Positions 47,695 to 57,991 of a DNA stretch of 64,000 nt are shown here, piece after piece. The position numbers were made by a program, and so were the translations under genes. Each line of letters opens with the position of its first letter. Position 1 is the stretch's first letter. The DNA is from Lyophyllum atratum (taxonomy: Eukaryota > Basidiomycota > Agaricomycetes > Agaricales > Lyophyllaceae): NCBI GenBank assembly GCA_014905825.1, contig JACGCN010000020.1:620001-684000 (forward strand). The letters are read 5' to 3'. The notes beneath the pieces were generated by a model, which saw only the letters and a program-made list of their open reading frames with translations, did not search any database and was not told the origin of the DNA.

Positions 47695-50224
47695 CTAAGC
47701 GTGCAAGACGATGCCAGCCCCAAACATCATCACAAGGAGCATCGAAAACCCCGGAATAAGCGCACGCAAACCTTCAACTCCACTCACAGACCCTGGACTT
47801 GTACTCCCTAATCTCGACCGATCTTTCCCGGATTGCCCGTTGGACGTAGCCAGAAGTGACGCGTCAACGGTAGCGGTATTGACTGTTTTCGTAAATGCTG
47901 TGGTCTGAAAGGTGGCAGCAGGTGCGTCTTGAGTTGTTGCTGTGGGATCTGTGAGGAAGACGAGAGCGAACGAAGGCGCTTTAAGAGGGATGTGGCACAG
48001 ATTGTGGTTGCATGGAATCTTAGTAATATTGACTTCGCCTTTGAGTCGGCCGTCAACTTCATATTTGTTACCAAAAGTCTTGGGAAGCAAAAGGGTCTAG
48101 AAAGTCATGATTACACAATGAATGTAGTCTCACCTGACCAGCCCATGTTATATTTCTCTTGACTGAAACCGAGGAGGCTTCAAAGTACCTGAGGGACGGG
48201 GTTACATTGTCAGATTAGCAATCTTGCAGAAGACAAAAAAATCGCTTACTTGACGTGAACTTCAGAGGGCACCTGACCGCCGTTGACGGTGATGATTCCC
48301 ATTATGTCGTGAGCTCCAGTGGAGTCGTCTATGAAGTTCAAAAGGGCTACTTTGCTGAGCACGCCATTGTCATAGATTGCATAAGACGGCGTGTAGATTC
48401 CATTATTTGAAGTGTCGACAATCTGAGAAACGTTGGATTTGCCAAAGACCTCGGCGACAATGAGGACTGAATAATAGATGGCTCCGACAGTCCACTGATT
48501 AAAAGCGGTTTGGTTAGTAGGGGGAGCTAGTTTAGGGAAACGGTGATCAGTGGTTTTTTCCTTTACTTGTGCCAGGCTACTCTACCTGTGAAAGGCTGTA
48601 AAAGCGGGATTTTTGTTACAGCAGCCGAGAACAGTTGACGAAAGACTTACATTGTAATAGACATTCTGCCCTCCAACGTGAAGGAGTGCGCCAGAGAAGT
48701 TTGTAGCTGCCATCGTAAGGCCATAGTCTATGGCCCACAATGCCGCGCCGAAGCTATCCGAAATTCCAGGAAGTCCACCGCAGGTTGCGGTATTTGTCTC
48801 GAACATAATGAATGGTTTCCCAAGTGCTTGGGCACGGTTGCTCGTATCGCGGTACTTGGCGACTAAGTTAAGGCCAGCATCATGATTTAGGAACGAAGGG
48901 AAGGTTTCTTGAGGGTCCACATAAGAGCCGATGCCGAACCGAGCAGCGCAATTGTTGCTCGGATAACTATACATGGTTTGATCAAAATCCGCCATTAAGC
49001 GTGCACTGTGCAGGAAGGAAAACCGCACTGTTCCATGGTGATGATCTTGAGGCTGTCCTTGAACCTGTCGAGATAGCCAGTTGGCCAGAGTCGGTCAGGC
49101 TCCCATGGACCGGAGGCGAGACTGGGACCTATGAGCATGTTCTTGATCGGGATGTTTTCGTTGCCCTGAATACTTTCCACAAGAGAAGCAAATTCCGCAA
49201 CGTACTCGTTGACGTCGTACGGCTCGACACGATGATTGTGACTTATTTTGAGCAGGTCAGCCAATGTAAATGCTCCATGCTCAGCTGGTGATGCACGCCT
49301 ATCTTACCTCAAGTAATAATCGGGCTCATTTGCTGCTTGAAGGCCCAAGAGACGATCACCCAGAATAGCCTGACCTTTTTGCGCTATAGTAAGGCGCCAG
49401 TTCGTGTCATTGAAGGGAATGCCTATGATGCTTCTCAGTCAAGGCATTCTCGCGAGACTTGTACCACGTACCTAGATACCATCCGACATTTACAAGAGAT
49501 GATACATTGGCCGCGAGATAGAAAAGTTCGTCGGTATACAGCACGGCAGGTGTCAGCGTCTGATGGCAAACAGTATTAGGCGACAGCCATGGGACAGGGA
49601 GAGTGGCCTGACCGGGTTATTCGAATCGTACTTCTCCTTCGCTGTAGCATAACCACCTTCAATGTTGTCGACATAATAGGCGAAATCCTGTGTATTTCCA
49701 CCCATACGAATATGCGTTCCACCAGCCCTTTGTTGAATCTGTGCGAGGAGATTGAGGAAGGGTACTTTGATATGTGAGCTAGTAACGCATGATAAGATAA
49801 CTGATGAAGGAAGGCCGAACGAGAAACTGACGCGTTCTTTCCCACTGTTGGAAAGCAATGTTGTAGGCGCGCCGGACGGTTTAGGAGATGTGCATAACTA
49901 CTCACTCAACTGCGTGACGACAGACATCTCGATGGAAAACCCGTAGAAAGAGCCATGTTGCATGATAGAGAGTCCTACGACACTCGCGTTGTTCGCCGCT
50001 AGGTTCAGAGTGAAATTTAGGGACTGGTCTTGGGGAGGAGGTGGGGGCCTGAGGATGGTCTCGTCGTACGCTGCTAGCGTCACTACTGGGGTTGCCGCGG
50101 CGCCAGGAGCCGTCGCTGTAGAGTTGAGTCTGATAGTCTGGCCGAGAGGTACCTGTCCATAGACCGTGACCGCTCTGGCGCTGTTGCTGAGCACACCAAA
50201 ACCAAAGAGCGCCAGAAACAGCAT
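47695..50224 (-). CDS. GH79-like glycosidase (beta-glucuronidase/heparanase family), GPI-anchored
   Basis: Likely extracellular glycoside hydrolase of family 79, known in basidiomycetes for releasing 4-O-methyl- or glucuronic acid residues from glycans. The start at 50224 gives the signal peptide MLFLALFGFGVLSNSARA. Ordered landmarks: FSIEMSVVTQL, PFLNLLAQIQQRAGGTHIRMGGNTQD, YLAANVSSLVNVGWYLG, LLGLQAANEPDYY (acid/base Glu in NEP), then FIMFETNTATCGG (probable nucleophile Glu), the GALLHVGGQNVYYN segment and a C-terminal beta-domain with YSVLIVAEVFGKSNVSQ. The protein ends in a Ser/Gly region and a hydrophobic tail (FSMLLVMMFGAGIVLHA), the pattern of a GPI-attachment signal. It has about 10-12 exons; boundaries in the middle are approximate. 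Many NxT/NxS sequons support secretion. Confidence 0.82.
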
Positions 50225-50832
50225 CTCGGAGGGCAGGGGGGAGAAAGAAAGAAAGGAGGTACGGGTGATAGGGTTAACAAACAGCTGTTTCAATTATATG
50301 CATATCCTGCCAAGAAGCTCGGCGGAAGAGCTGGGATGGCGGTCAAAGTAGACCTTACGCGTAAACTCGAGGCTGGAGGTGAAAGGAGTGAAAAGAGCCC
50401 GAAGATGGAATATGGAGCAAAGCATCCGGGTAGCTTGCTTTCAGGAGTTCAACTTCTAGTGGTGTCCGCGATGGGTCGTGGTGCCACCACAAAAGTCTGA
50501 AGCGGCCAAGAACGCCGAGAGGTCACCAGTCACTCTCTGCAGAGCCTTGGACGTGCTCAGCCTTCGCTATCGAGCCCCGTTTCATGCTGGACCGAGCTGG
50601 ACATGAGTGGCGACCGCATCTTATTCCCCACCCCTCTACATGATATGTCAACGGTCCAGCATTAGAAGCCAACTGTTAAAATCGGTTCTTGTCATGTCGT
50701 ACGATGTCGAGGGACGAGGGATGTCTGTGAGAGTTAAACGAAGTCGGAATCCGTCAACGTCAGTGATGCCAGAGGTCAGTCTGAATCAAGTTGAAGAAGA
50801 TAGAATGCGCAGCCCAAACAGGAGCCGCAGCG
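50225..50832. other. Upstream region of the GH79-like gene
   Basis: About 600 bp without a recognised gene; the part near 50225 is the promoter of the minus-strand GH79-like gene. Confidence 0.4.
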
Positions 50833-50928
50833 GCAAGAGGTGGTCGATCGTAGAATCGGGTACAGACATCTGGTCGCGTGGAACTCACGTTGGATGCTGA
50901 TGCTCCACACGGCCAGGCTTCGGCAGAT
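50833..50928 (+). repeat. Left arm of a perfect 96-bp inverted repeat
   Basis: The 96 bases from GCAAGAGGTGGTCGATCG to AGGCTTCGGCAGAT are the exact reverse complement of 51720-51815. Outside this core, homology decays at once on the inner side and is only partial on the outer side (CAGGAGCC-like words). The loop between arms is 791 bp and contains one predicted gene. Confidence 0.92.
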
Positions 50929-51070
50929 AGGCTGCCGAACTCAAGCCGAACCACAGCGTGACGGACAAGGAGGAGGAGGACAGGAATGCAAAGGAGCGGG
51001 AACTACGCCTTTTCAGTGCCAGGAAATCTTCAGAATTGTAGATATGATAAATATATTGCTTAGTACATTA

Positions 51071-51624
51071 TTAATCGACAAACGGATTGACATTCTCATC
51101 CTGTATTGATGAGAAGTGGGCGGTTTTCTGTCCCTTTCGATGCTGTTGTTTCGATTTCTTGCGAGGAGTTACTGGTCGAGATGAGGAAGGGCGTTTACCA
51201 TTCTCGTTTGCCTGTGATGTAAGCAGAACTCCGAGGCGAACATCTGTCGACGGGTCTGTACTAGCCACTCTCGAAGGTGTAGTGGTCTGTAAAGTGGATT
51301 CGAGGGGTGCTCTGAGTTGGTACGGAGTTCTGTAGCTCAAAGGTGAGAATACAGTGAGATTTCTGTGGATGTCCAATGCTGGGAAGATATAGGGGGGGTA
51401 CACATGCTGATGTGGTCTTCGAGAGTCGGTGTATGGTACATTTTGCTGGGTGCTGGGATATGAACAATATTGTACATCATTTACAGAGTCTCCATCGCGT
51501 GATGTTGATGAAAACAAGAGAATAGATTTGGTAGGAACAATGAACTAACCAACGACGCTGTCCGAATCTCACGATCGTCCTTAGTTACATATGTAGCAGA
51601 GGTAGATGTCTTATTAGTAAACAT
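51071..51624 (-). CDS. Uncharacterised small protein inside the inverted repeat
   Basis: Not recognised. The 3' frame is open for 148 codons and ends ENVNPFVD at the stop 51071. The likely start is the ATG at 51624 (MFTNKTSTSATYVTK), spliced through an intron of about 110-120 nt whose CCCAG acceptor lies near 51447, giving about 165 residues. The C-terminal third is basic (TPRKKSKQQHRKGQK), reading like a nuclear-localisation or nucleic-acid-binding tail, and the middle is Pro/Ser/Thr-rich. No transposase, integrase or helicase motif is visible. It lies wholly between the two 96-bp arms. It could be a cargo gene of a mobile unit or a host gene hit by a local inversion-duplication. Confidence 0.5.
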
Positions 51625-51719
51625 AGTAAACACGTTGAAACGCGGTGGAGGCGAGGGCGGTAGTTGGTGGGACAGTCGACAACGATGAGGAGGATGTGTG
51701 ACACGATGTGACCCTGGCC

Positions 51720-51815
51720 ATCTGCCGAAGCCTGGCCGTGTGGAGCATCAGCATCCAACGTGAGTTCCACGCGACCAGATGTCTGTACCCGATTCTACGA
51801 TCGACCACCTCTTGC
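51720..51815 (-). repeat. Right arm of a perfect 96-bp inverted repeat
   Basis: Exact reverse complement of 50833-50928. It lies in the 5' flank of the small gene at 51071-51624, so a long primary transcript of that locus could fold into a 96-bp perfect stem. Confidence 0.92.
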
Positions 51816-52943
51816 GCAGCGGGAGCCTGGAGAGAGGGGAGGAGGCACCATTAGTCACGTGTGCGTTCACCCAGAATGCCTAAATTTAGATTAAAACGTT
51901 TTCGCCGGCTTCAACGCAGTTCAACGCTGGCTACAACCTCATATGATTCCATGGCCTACGCTACGTACAGCAGTCACCCAGCTGCTCAAGTTTTCCAACT
52001 TCCCAATCAATTCAACGGCCTTATGTATGTGTTGGAGCTCCTCGGCCATAAATTGGAACTGTGAGGGACTCGACTCCCGCTACATGCGCTTGAAGTGAAA
52101 TTTACTAAGCCAGAAGTTTCGTCAGGAGGATTGAATAGGTTGACCTCATTCCCAAGTCCGAGACCTACGTACACCAGTAATGGGACAAGTGCTGGGACAA
52201 ATCTTCGCAACAGGATATAAGAGTACACTGGCACAATTCCAGACCTCTCTCGCACCCTATTTGGAGTATAATGGTGCGTCCTTCTATCCGCTTCGTACCC
52301 CTTTTGTTCCCTTTCCCTAGGGGCTATGCCATCTACACCCTACGCTCAGTCTTTATTAACCCCTGTCATCCCTTGGCGCGGCGTGCTCAACTATAGTCTG
52401 GCTTCAAAGGACGACTCGACGCGTATTTTGTGCTAATAGTACGTGTAAGGCACAGGGATTTTGCATACAACAAGCACCTGTCACGAGCTTGCTCAATCCG
52501 ATTCATTTCCGCTTACATGCTATCAGTACCCGGTCTTAGCAGAAATTGAACGAGACCATTGCAATGTGGCTGCAGCGATATATGAAACTCCTACCCCAGA
52601 AGTCCCCAAAGAATTGTATGAAATGAACCTGATTTGTATATGTTAACCGTATAGGGTCTACAATTCGATATCTGCAACTCCCAGGTGTGTATGTCGCTTT
52701 CCCAACCCACTCATCGCGGTAACAAATACGCCCGGCTGGATGTAACGCTTTGATCTCCGCGCGCGTCGCCCTTCGGAGACTCGGACACGGGAGCGCGTCG
52801 CGTTTTGGTGGCGTATGCTCCCACGTGACTGATATGTCGCAACATGTCGCCATCGCTGCACCATTGCTGCTCATCCTGTATTCAAGTGAAAATGACTGAG
52901 GCAACTGTGATCGCGTCACCGCTCTCTGTTCCGCCACCCAACC
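51816..52943. other. Intergenic, no gene accepted
   Basis: About 1.1 kb. A minus-strand open frame of 146 codons (52536-52976) overlaps the start of the next gene antisense and has no coherent composition. Pyrimidine-rich stretches near 52270-52320 look promoter-like. Nothing else was recognised. Confidence 0.4.
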
Positions 52944-53867
52944 ATGAACATACATCTTTGCCCGCCCGAAATCCATTCATACATTTGCCAACTGGCTTGT
53001 TTAGATGACGGTCGTACCGTTCGAGCGCTCAGCCTCGTCTCGCAATACCTCCGAGAAATTTCTCGACCATTCCTATACCAATCTCTCGCCATCTCTGGTC
53101 CGAATAAAATCTCTATTCTTGCATCCAAGCTCGAGAGAACGCCTGCCCACTTACGCTCCATCCATCATCTATTTATTTCCACCCAACCGACTCCTGGCGA
53201 AAGCAACCACGAGCCAATAAAACCACCGAACACCGCTGAGTCAACTGCCATCCTGCGGATCCTCACACTTGCGGCGCCGACACTGGAGACACTATCTTTT
53301 GTGTCAACATCACCAGCCACAAGCACTCCAGCCATATCACGGCTCTTCCGTACATACTTCCCGCGATTGCGCGAGCTTTCCATATCAGGCTTTTACCCAT
53401 TTCCTTCCTCTCCTGGAAGGATGCCTTCACTAGAGCGTCTGCACCTCCACGGCAATCGCAACCCTCACGGTCTGCTCCAGACGGGCGGGCTGGAGCAAAC
53501 TTGCCCAGCATTAACACACATACGTGTCTCTGGCCTCAGCACGGCCGTCAGCTTTGCGCTTGAGCTCCACGAAGCTTTCTCCGGCATCGAGACGTCGCCC
53601 TTTCCTTCGAAACTACCGCCCCGCGTTCATTATGTCGCGGTCCAACCAGCGCCTCCTCTCCCACCTTCTGGGAAGCCAGCTGCGGCAAACGCACGAGACC
53701 AGCTGATGGTGGAGCAGCTCAAAGCTGCGAAATCGCCGCAGGGAGTCGTCTTCTCGCTCCTTGCTAGGACCGATACCCATATACCCGACGAGTCTTTTAG
53801 GCGAGATTGGATAGACCGGCTTGAGGGTCGCGAAGGTTGTTGGGCTACTCCTATAGCCAGCCACTGA
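52944..53867 (+). CDS. F-box-like protein, single exon (307 aa)
   Basis: Probable F-box-type protein of the expanded agaricomycete set. The N terminus MNIHLCPPEIHSYICQLA and then ALSLVSQYLREISRPFLYQSL is the divergent F-box pattern of these fungi (Pro-Pro-Glu-Ile-hydrophobic, then Leu-Ser-Leu-Val-Ser). The rest is a leucine-rich region with LRSIHHLFIS, LETLSFVS, PRLRELSISGFYPF and MPSLERLHLHG. The C-terminal 70 residues contain a predicted helix (RDQLMVEQLKAAKSPQ) and end DWIDRLEGREGCW. It is intron-less, unlike most of its neighbours. Target protein unknown. Confidence 0.75.
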   Translation: MNIHLCPPEIHSYICQLACLDDGRTVRALSLVSQYLREISRPFLYQSLAISGPNKISILASKLERTPAHLRSIHHLFISTQPTPGESNHEPIKPPNTAESTAILRILTLAAPTLETLSFVSTSPATSTPAISRLFRTYFPRLRELSISGFYPFPSSPGRMPSLERLHLHGNRNPHGLLQTGGLEQTCPALTHIRVSGLSTAVSFALELHEAFSGIETSPFPSKLPPRVHYVAVQPAPPLPPSGKPAAANARDQLMVEQLKAAKSPQGVVFSLLARTDTHIPDESFRRDWIDRLEGREGCWATPIASH

Positions 53868-53998
53868 TGCCCTAAGGCATGCATATCCATTTACTGTATA
53901 CCCTAGATGGCCTTATAGGAAAATTAATGGTACGGTACTTGCACATCAGGTCGCTCATATTGCTCGATGGGATCCAGACCTCTACCTGAAATGCATAG

Positions 53999-54091
53999 GG
54001 CGCTATAGCCAAGTGGTTACGGCGACAGATTAGAATGTTCGTCAACTATCTGTTCCTCTTTGAGGGCGCAGGTTCAAATCCTGCTGGCGTC
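53999..54091 (+). tRNA. tRNA-Ser(AGA), intron-containing
   Basis: Class II cloverleaf: acceptor GGCGCTA with TGGCGTC, anticodon stem ACAGA/TCTGT with loop TT-AGA-A, long variable arm (CCTCTTTGAGGG) and T arm GCAGG-TTCAAAT-CCTGC. Compared with the gene at 54188 it has a 12-nt intron next to position 37. A T-rich Pol III terminator (GTTTTTTT) follows near 54110. Confidence 0.88.
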
Positions 54092-54187
54092 GATCATGAC
54101 TTGGAGTCTTGTTTTTTTCCAAAATGGATATCAGCAGAATATCAGTATGATACTCATTATATTGTTCTTAAACCCCTCAGATTCTAA

Positions 54188-54268
54188 GGCGCTATAGCTA
54201 AGCGGTTAAAGCGACAGATTAGAAATCTGTTCCTCTTTGAGGGCGCAGGTTCGAGTCCTGCTGGCGTC
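54188..54268 (+). tRNA. tRNA-Ser(AGA), intron-less
   Basis: Nearly the same mature sequence as the gene at 53999-54091, 81 nt, with an uninterrupted anticodon arm ACAGATTAGAAATCTGT. The acceptor, variable and T arms agree with tRNA-Ser. It starts 97 bp after the end of the intron-containing copy. Confidence 0.92.
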
Positions 54269-54323
54269 GATTGACCAATGCATGTTTGTTTTTATCTTTT
54301 CCTCTCCTTGACCTCATGAATGC

Positions 54324-56617
54324 ATGCACCCTCGCAACCCGTACCGCAATACCCCCGATTTTAGAGCTTTAGCCCGCTCCTATCCGCCTCTCTCCAAGCA
54401 GTCAGTGTTCTCCATAAGCGACCTTTTCATTTGACTGGATCTCCCACAGCCTCCAAGGCGGGAGTATCGACTTTCACGATGACGCAGCCCAACGGTACGT
54501 CTACCGCGTAACTCCCATAACATACCCCGTCCTCAAGTCGACATAGGTGCTTGACGCAAGCCCTGTTGAAACGCGACTTCAACCTCGAGATCCACCTCCC
54601 GCCAGATAGACTTTGTCCTCCGGTGAGTCTTTCACCAGGTCTACTTGTCCTCTACATGGCTCACCCATCCCAGGTTCCCAATAGGTACCATGCACCCCAT
54701 CCAGGTTGAGGAATGTATCTCACATCTGTGCGCAGGCTGAACTACATCCTTTGGATCCAAGATATCGTTGCCGGACTTCGGGATGCCGTTCCTCATGTCT
54801 TAGGAAGGGCTGGTAGCGGGAAGGTGGCTGTCCGTGGACTGGACATGTACGTGGCATACCTACGGCGTTGATGCATGACGATTGACCTTGAGTAGAGGAA
54901 CAGGCGCGTCCGTGATCTACCCACTTCTGGCGTGTACCTGTGAGCCAACATGGACTTTTGTCGCGACAGGTGAGACCTTACTCTTTCCATCTATAAACAT
55001 CTCCTGAGTTCCGCCTCTCTAGAATTAGATGAACTATCATATACTTATGCGCAAGATAACGTACGCTCTAACGGACTCTCTGATCGTATCCGACTTGTCA
55101 AGGCCAGAGCTAGTGCACCCGCATCTGAAACCGATAAGAATGTCAATGGAGACGGAGAGCTACGCTTTGGGTTTGATCAACTCCTCTATGGTACTGGACG
55201 CAAGGATGGAGACAGCGGAACCGGGTATGTGTTTATTACTCTTCCAATTCTTACATATCCTGTATTCGGTACACAGGCTTGGTTATCAACCACGCGATAC
55301 CAAAATATCCATACAGACGACTACGGTCGCGCACAAGGAAAAACCGGTCCCGGAGGGAGAACCAGAACACATCGATGAAGCAGTGGAGATCCAATTCACG
55401 ATGTGCAACCCACCGTTCTACAGCAGCGCGGAGGATGTCGCCCAAAGTGAGGCAAGGAAGGAACAGAGTGCCTTCGGCGTGAGTTCGCGCATCTTCCGTC
55501 ACTCGCCGAAAGTCTAACCCGTGTTTATAGGTCTGCACAGGTGCGCCGGTAGAGATGATTACACCTGGCGGGGAGGCACGGTTTGTCGGTGCAATGGTGC
55601 GGGAGAGTGTTGATGGAGGTATTGCAAAGGCAGTGGCAGGCATGAGTCCTGTTAAGCGGTATCCGGAGAGAGAGAACTTGAAGCGCAGGAGAGTTCATGG
55701 AGGAAGTTCTGAGCCCGCTGATTCGAGAACGCCTCTGGAAGCGACACCCATACGACGAAAGGTGAGGAAGGAAGGGCCACGCTGGTATACTTCGATGCTA
55801 GGAAAGATGAGCTCGGTTGTTGAAATAGTGTACGTGTTGAAAGAACTCGGGGTGAGTTGTTTTTCTCTCGTGCTGCGGGCAACCTTGGAACTGAACTTCT
55901 ACTCAGATTACGAACTACGCGATAACTGAGTTTGTACAAGGCCACACACGACGTTGGGCGGTGGGATGGTCAATTGGTGCATGGAGGCTAGATGACGTAT
56001 GTCCTCTTTTCTCTATCCTTCTACCCTCTATATCATCCTCGGGTACGAAGTTTACATCCCATTTCACGCAGAAGGTTGCACGTATTACGAACCCCAACCC
56101 GACATTGCTGCCTCTCCTGCCCCCTCGTAACACCCTTCGATTCCCCATCGGCGGTCGCCGTGAAGGCATAAAAGAGAGGTTGCAGGGTGTGTTGAGCAGC
56201 GTAGAGGGTGCAACGGTGACCGTTCTGCAAGAATGCGAAGCCGCAACTGGTAGCGGGGACAGCGAAGACCACGCTGCAGGTGGGAACGAAGCAACACCCG
56301 TGCGCATAGAATGCAAATTGGTTGTCACTGCGACGTCCGATACTTGGTCGCGCGCTGCACGCCGGAAACGCAAGCGGAGCGAAGCTTCGGGGAACGCCAT
56401 CAACGGCGATGTACCCACCACTTCCACTACTTCGAGAGAAAATCCCGACCCCGCGCTCGTGTGTGGTTTCACGATCGTGTCAGGAGATAAAGATATGGAT
56501 GTGATGATGGAGGTTCGGTGGTTGTACGGATGGGACAGAATGGTGTTCGAGAGCTTCGCCAGCCATGTTGCCAAAAAAGTCAAGCTGGAAGGGGAGGATG
56601 CTGGCGGAGTGAGATGA
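54324..56617 (+). CDS. METTL16: METTL16-type U6 snRNA m6A methyltransferase (584 aa, 11 exons)
   Basis: SAM-dependent methyltransferase of the METTL16/DUF890 family, which makes N6-methyladenosine in the ACAGA box of U6 snRNA and so affects 5' splice-site recognition. Exons are 54324-54400, 54450-54494, 54547-54622, 54674-54684 (11 nt), 54736-54846, 54896-54969, 55023-55224, 55277-55478, 55531-55851, 55907-55996 and 56072-56617; all phases fit. Motifs: MHPRNPYRNTPDFRALA, RLNYILWIQDI, the SAM-binding RGLDIGTGASVIYPLL, the catalytic NPPF in FTMCNPPFYSS (about residue 243), GGEARFVGAMVRES, WYTSMLGKMSS and TEFVQGHTRRWAVGWS. The C-terminal 180 residues are probably the accessory RNA-binding part. 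Start chosen because MHPRN begins the family's conserved block. Confidence 0.94.
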
Positions 56618-56677
56618 TACCTAACTGATTCTGGGAGTCTTTGCAGACATAATTACATGTACCATATTATCCCGCCC

Positions 56678-56781
56678 TTTACAGTACTCTGGGTAATTTC
56701 GTGTCGTCCAGAGCCAGCATATAGGTTGAGGTTTACGGTACTCTGGGTAATTTCGTGTCATCCAGAGCCAGCATATAGGTT
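56678..56781. repeat. Tandem direct repeat, two copies of 54 bp
   Basis: Copy 1 begins TTTACAGTACTCTGGGTAAT at 56678 and copy 2 begins TTTACGGTACTCTGGGTAAT at 56732. They differ at only two positions over about 50 bp. The pair lies between the METTL16 stop and tRNA-Ser(TGA). Confidence 0.88.
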
Positions 56782-56819
56782 AAAGAGTAATGAGGCTCGA
56801 GTGCGACTAAGACATCACA

Positions 56820-56909
56820 GTCGTCATAGCCAAGTGGTTACGGCGACAGATTTGAATCACTCATTATCTGTTCCTCTTTGAGGGCGTAGGTTCAAATCCT
56901 GCTGGCGAC
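56820..56909 (+). tRNA. tRNA-Ser(TGA) with 9-nt intron
   Basis: Acceptor GTCGTCA with TGGCGAC, anticodon stem ACAGA/TCTGT with loop TT-TGA-A, a 9-nt intron, long variable arm CCTCTTTGAGGG and T arm GTAGG-TTCAAAT-CCTGC. A TTTTTT terminator follows at once. Confidence 0.87.
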
Positions 56910-57453
56910 GATTTTTTGGCAGTCCTAGCTATCACTATAGCTAGCCGGTCATCAAGCAGCAAGCTTGTGACGGATCGGGTCCATCGGGATAATGGATTGG
57001 AAAATCCGTCTCCATTTTCCGCTATCTCTGTATGACAGGAGACGGTTTGATGGGCATCACCACCGTGTCCGCCGATGCTGAGGTCGTGGAACTGCTGGTA
57101 CTGATGCAAACCCTTTCCCTACTCAGCTAGAACTCAACTAGGACTACTGGCAAAATAACATTGAATCGACGGACCATCTCGCTGCCACTACTAATCGATT
57201 CCCACTCGTTGTTACATCTGCCTGAGTAGCAGTTATGCGGGGATGAGCCAGTCTCTCATGCAAATTGGAATTGTTTTCTCGCCATCCAATGATACCATCA
57301 GAAACTACTGTTGGTCTTACAGGTCTAACGAGGCGGTATCGTTGCATAGCTCAGTTCCAGCCTGAATCAACTGAAGGCCGAGGCTATCCTTGCTTGAAGC
57401 TTCTCCTTCAGGCCTTGTTGAATGAATAGGCCAAAAAGTAGAGCAAAATATTT

Positions 57454-57542
57454 TCCCTCTAGCCGACTTGAACGACTGACCTCGTCATAGTTATGGTTTC
57501 TCTCGATACTAGTGACGCGCTCTACCACTGAGCTAAGAGGGA
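57454..57542 (-). tRNA. tRNA-Thr(AGT) with intron
   Basis: Acceptor TCCCTCT with AGAGGGA (perfect), D stem GCTC/GAGC, anticodon stem CGTCA/TGACG, loop CT-AGT-A followed by an intron of about 19 nt, T arm AGTCG-TTCAAGT-CGGCT. Length 89 nt. Confidence 0.87.
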
Positions 57543-57991
57543 TACTTACTGTGGACAGGTTATGCTCTACGTCATGTGCGTAATGCATTATATCCTGAAT
57601 CGCGTTGATGCAAGGAAACATAGGCAGTAATCATGCCTGCAAGAGGTTGCTGTGGAAGTCCAGGTAACGCCCAAATTTCAGACGCTACATGGACAGATAG
57701 GTCGAAGCGAGGACTTGGAATGGTTTGGCCGTGATTGGCAGCGGGCTGCAAGATGCATCGAGATATTTGACAGTCATCTTACAATGCATCAGTCAGAACG
57801 AGCCCTGGTTGGAGAGGATATAAGTAGAGGGACTGTGGGGAGAGAAGCTAAAGATGTGGAATGCATGATATGTACGAAAGCCAGACAAAGCTGAAGATGT
57901 GAAATGTGGAGAGACCAGTCTCACCGGATGGAACGCCGACATGACATGGTCTATGACACTGGCCCTTTGACGTCTGACCACCACCACCATC

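Noticed and set aside
52536..52976. 146-codon minus-strand frame before the F-box-like gene
   Set aside because: It overlaps the start of the F-box-like gene antisense, has no splice partners and no recognisable composition.
55915..56583. 222-codon minus-strand frame
   Set aside because: Antisense of the last METTL16 exon; no domain and no promoter-like context.
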